NCBI GenBank assembly: GCA_017302135.1
Contig: JAFLDZ010000029.1
Location: 1 to 35,792 of the forward strand
Source of the DNA: Lysobacterales bacterium
Lineage (GTDB): Bacteria; Pseudomonadota; Gammaproteobacteria; Xanthomonadales; Xanthomonadaceae
Direction of reading: 5' to 3'
Length of the DNA stretch: 35,792 nt
In this document: positions 33,152-35,792 of the stretch, piece by piece
Position numbering within the stretch: the stretch's first letter is position 1
Layout: every line of letters starts with the position of its first letter
Notes under the pieces: generated by a model
What the model was told of the DNA's origin: nothing
Seen by the model: only the letters and a program-made list of their open reading frames with translations
The model's database searches: none
Position numbers and translations under genes: made by a program

Positions 33152-35792
33152 TCAAGCACCCGGAAGACGGTGGAGCGAGGCTTTTACCGTTGCGAAATCA
33201 TCCTCGGAAAGACATTGCACGCCGCGCGGCATCAGAACATCGTTCATGAATGCGAGCATTTCGTCGGCGATATCCGCAATTTTTTCCACTGTCTTGATGG
33301 TTTTCCATACGGAAAGATGCCTTGTCGGGTCGCGGTCGCCCAAGGATTGCCTGAGTCGTTCCGCCTCGGCCACCCAGTAGTCGACATAGGTGATCCGTTT
33401 GTCATCGCCAAGGCTGAACGATGTGTCGACGATCAGCGGCAGTGCGCAGCGCCGCAGCTGATCCGGGTCGGATTGGTTGCGGGCATTGAGGTTTTCCAGT
33501 TCCTTCATGCAGTTGCGGGAATGGACGTAAGCGTCGCTCAGTAGGACCAGTACGCGTGCGCCGCGTCCGATTTCTCTCATGAAAGCTTCCAGACTGTCAC
33601 CAGGTTGCATCGCTTCCTGGTCTCTACGCACATCGAATTCTGCTTCCAGCGACCGCTGCAGACTGACTGCGAACTCCTGCAATGGTCTCCGTCCATCGTT
33701 GTCTTGCGTACCCCACGCATACGAGATGTACACCACCGGCTTCTGGCCGGGCAGCGGTGGGATCGGGGCGGGCTTCAGCATGTTGTCGTGGTCTCTTTCC
33801 GACGATGGGCTGGGCAACGCAGAGCGCGCAGAGGCGTCGTCGCGCGTGATCTGCGGCGGTGCGCCGATGCGAATGCCTTCCAGCAGCGCGATGAGTTGCA
33901 CGCAGAGTGCATCAGCCTCAGGCCCGGTCGCGCGTATGCGCACAAGGCCCGAGCCATCGGCGCGTTGTTCGGTATCGATGCGGGCACGGCTGGCGGTGCG
34001 GGCATCGTACAGACACACGCCATGGCGCCAGTACACCGCATCGCGGCCGGCCAAATGGCCGATCCGGGCCAACAGCGCGCGCAGCACGCCATCGTGCAGG
34101 AAGGCGTATTCCGCGACGGCTTCGACGGCCTGCGCGTCGGCGGGCCAGACCATCGCGATCCGGTTCGCACTGGCCGCCGCATCCGGCAGGGCGTCGATCA
34201 TGGCGTAGTAACGCGTCTCGTCCCACTGATGAACTGGAAAGATCAGGTCGCAGCTTTCCATCATCGACAGCAGCAGCGCCTGTTCCTCTTTGTTATAGCG
34301 CCCGTTCCAGGCCAGCGCGTCCAGCATCTCCGGCGCGAAGACGCCGCTGTGCCCACGCAGCAGCGGCAACACCCGGCCACGATCGAACAGGGTGTAGATG
34401 CCGTCAAGCGCCCACTGCTGATCCAACACGATGGCGTCGCCGAAGAGGCCGGGCTGATGGAAGACGTCGCCAGCTTGATGCAGATAGTGCAGCAGCGCCT
34501 GCGACGACGCGCCGTGATGGGTGTCGGCGCAGATCGCGTCGAAGTGCGCGCGGTCGACGGTCCGGTCCGTCTCGCGCAGCGCCACCAGCCGGTCGCGCAC
34601 CGCCAGCCAGCTGGCCGGCATCCGCGGCGGCGCTGGCGTTTCCAGCCGATGCCGCGCAGCGCGCTTCAGCAGGTCACGCAGGCTGTCCACGCCATCGTCC
34701 TGATGGGCGCAGCTGATGGTCGGCCGGTACCAGGCCAAGCGCTCGGTATTGGTATTCTGGAGCGGCGGTGGGGCCTCGTCGCTTTCGCGCGCGCACTGTG
34801 TCTGCACCACGATCACCCGCGCCTCGTCGCCGGCCAGCGAATGGATGTAATCCAGCCAGTACTGCAGCGGCCGGTGGCGCATCTCCAATCCGCTCACGGC
34901 CTCGGTGTAAGGCGCATCGGTTTCCATCTCCGGATGCCAGGCCAGCACGAAGATTGCGCGCGACTTCAGAAACAGGGCATGGGTGCCCAGATAAACGTCC
35001 TGCCCACCGAAGTCCCAGGCATTGAGAAAGATCGGGCGCTCGTCGTGATGCCTGCACAGCTCGAAGCGCCCCAGCTGGATGCCGTGGGTGGAGGGCAGAT
35101 CGCCATGGAAAGCATCGCCGCGCAGGCGGCGGAACAGCTCGGACTTGCCGACGCGGCCGTTGCCGAGGATGAAGAGTTTGAGCTCGTGGGAGTCGGCTTC
35201 GCCTTGTTGTAGGTCGTGCCACCAGTGAGTGAGGCGAGTGAGACAGTTGTCATCAAAGTCGGAAGACAGTATTTCGGGCGGTACTGCTGAGAGGCGATCA
35301 GTGACAAGCATCGAGAGTGATGGTCGCTGATGCAACAGTGTTTCGGCGCTCAGTTGCTGTGAGACTGGCACGCTATATAACTTGAGGATATCCAGCGAGC
35401 TCAGGCCAGCGATGGGATCAAGCGACGTGATTCCATAGCAAAAGGTCACGTCTAGAGACTGCATCGCGTTGAGGCCAGTGATGGGGTCGAGCGAGGTGAT
35501 TTGATTGCACCCGGTCAGGTCCAGAGACTGCATCGCGTTGAGGCTAGCGATGGGGTCGAGCGAGGTGATTCGATTGCACCAGCTCACGTTCAGCGACTGC
35601 ATCGCGTTGAGGCCAGTGATGGGGTCGAGCGAGGTGATTTGATCGCACCCGGTCAGGTCCAGAGACTGCATCGCGTTGAGGCTAGCGATGGGGTCGAGCG
35701 ATGTGATTCGATTGCACCAGCTCACGTTCAGCGACTGCATCGCGTTGAGGCCAGTGATGGGGTCGAGCGATGTGATTTGATTGCACCCGCTC
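33152..35792 (-). CDS. LRR-Roc-COR-TIR protein (Roco GTPase with TIR domain), N-terminus cut by window edge
   Basis: About 880 residues are visible and the frame is open to the right edge, so the true start lies outside. In order from the N-terminus: 23-residue leucine-rich repeats (35396-35792); a Roc GTPase domain with P-loop GNGRVGKS (35141-35164) and G3 motif WDFGGQD (about 34997-35017); a COR domain with AIVLDQQWALDGIYTLFD (about 34380-34437); a mixed linker region; and a C-terminal TIR domain from VVYISYAWGT (about 33706-33736). The TIR domain contains LVLLSDAYVHSRNCMKELEN, where the Glu encoded at 33500-33502 fits the position of the catalytic Glu of TIR NADases. Roco proteins with LRR-Roc-COR are known in bacteria. 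A C-terminal TIR suggests an immune or cell-death effector, which is inference. Confidence 0.85.
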   Translation of the reverse strand, partial: SGCNQITSLDPITGLNAMQSLNVSWCNRITSLDPIASLNAMQSLDLTGCDQITSLDPITGLNAMQSLNVSWCNRITSLDPIASLNAMQSLDLTGCNQITSLDPITGLNAMQSLDVTFCYGITSLDPIAGLSSLDILKLYSVPVSQQLSAETLLHQRPSLSMLVTDRLSAVPPEILSSDFDDNCLTRLTHWWHDLQQGEADSHELKLFILGNGRVGKSELFRRLRGDAFHGDLPSTHGIQLGRFELCRHHDERPIFLNAWDFGGQDVYLGTHALFLKSRAIFVLAWHPEMETDAPYTEAVSGLEMRHRPLQYWLDYIHSLAGDEARVIVVQTQCARESDEAPPPLQNTNTERLAWYRPTISCAHQDDGVDSLRDLLKRAARHRLETPAPPRMPASWLAVRDRLVALRETDRTVDRAHFDAICADTHHGASSQALLHYLHQAGDVFHQPGLFGDAIVLDQQWALDGIYTLFDRGRVLPLLRGHSGVFAPEMLDALAWNGRYNKEEQALLLSMMESCDLIFPVHQWDETRYYAMIDALPDAAASANRIAMVWPADAQAVEAVAEYAFLHDGVLRALLARIGHLAGRDAVYWRHGVCLYDARTASRARIDTEQRADGSGLVRIRATGPEADALCVQLIALLEGIRIGAPPQITRDDASARSALPSPSSERDHDNMLKPAPIPPLPGQKPVVYISYAWGTQDNDGRRPLQEFAVSLQRSLEAEFDVRRDQEAMQPGDSLEAFMREIGRGARVLVLLSDAYVHSRNCMKELENLNARNQSDPDQLRRCALPLIVDTSFSLGDDKRITYVDYWVAEAERLRQSLGDRDPTRHLSVWKTIKTVEKIADIADEMLAFMNDVLMPRGVQCLSEDDFATVKASLHRLPGA
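35396..35792 (-). repeat. Tandem 69-base LRR repeats with a 138-base higher-order period
   Basis: Five full 69-base units end at 35672, 35603, 35534, 35465 and 35396, and a partial one runs off the window. Two unit types alternate, one encoding MQSLNVSWCNRITSLDPIAS and the other MQSLDLTGC(D/N)QITSLDPITG, each followed by LNA. Copies of the same type are almost identical in DNA, so the array expanded or was homogenised recently. Confidence 0.92.

Noticed and set aside
33605..35212. 535-codon plus-strand open frame opposite the Roco-TIR gene
   Set aside because: It is a shadow of the minus-strand gene, which has several intact domains.

Overview
The window is GC-rich bacterial DNA with dense, tightly packed genes. 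The order carboxylesterase - LytTR response regulator (AlgR type) - hemC, the many short REP/REPIN-type hairpin repeats and the individual proteins point to a gammaproteobacterium of the Lysobacteraceae/Xanthomonadaceae (Lysobacter, Luteimonas or a relative). This placement is inferred from gene content and order; no database search was possible.

Layout. (1) 1-4260, plus strand: a four-gene cluster of unrecognised proteins. The first is only a C-terminal stub. The second and fourth are clear paralogues flanking an unrelated helical protein, and the fourth ends in a long Asn/Ala/Pro repeat tail. (2) 4316-8970: an EstB-type carboxylesterase, an AlgR-like regulator and hemC. The usual algR-hemC adjacency is split by a visibly AT-rich insert carrying a DUF4062 gene, a second unknown gene and a repeat-filled gene-free stretch. 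(3) 9144-15877, minus strand: a five-gene operon best read as a cytoplasmic sulfite dehydrogenase (SoeABC). An SLC13-type transporter and a small membrane protein lie between the catalytic and iron-sulfur subunits. The iron-sulfur subunit carries a REPIN inserted in frame. (4) 15945-17488: an exported LolA-like protein and a divergent sterol desaturase/fatty acid hydroxylase family protein. (5) 17462-23780, minus strand: a six-gene operon of arsenosugar type, with an ArsM methyltransferase, a VTT-FAD oxidoreductase fusion, a DUF3047 protein, radical SAM ArsS and glycosyltransferases of the TIGR04283 and TIGR04282 types. Four of its five junctions overlap by 4 bases. A divergent WYL regulator and an inverted repeat lie at its head. 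(6) 24946-29606: a patatin-like phospholipase, three small unknown genes and a secreted S9 prolyl oligopeptidase. (7) 29847-32990: an exported DJ-1/PfpI-like protein followed by an OmpR-type regulator and its sensor kinase. (8) 33152 to the right edge, minus strand: a large LRR-Roc-COR-TIR protein, cut by the window end, with near-identical tandem LRR repeats.

How the genes work together. The Soe operon would oxidise sulfite to sulfate in the cytoplasm and pass electrons to the quinone pool, with the SLC13 protein a plausible carrier for the anionic substrate or product. The ars operon would methylate arsenic and build arsenosugar-type products from S-adenosylmethionine-derived groups and sugars. 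The candidates for new biology are the TIR-bearing Roco protein (a possible immune GTPase), the DUF4062 insert between algR and hemC, and the paralogue cluster at the left edge. No tRNA, rRNA, CRISPR array, integrase or transposase gene was seen.
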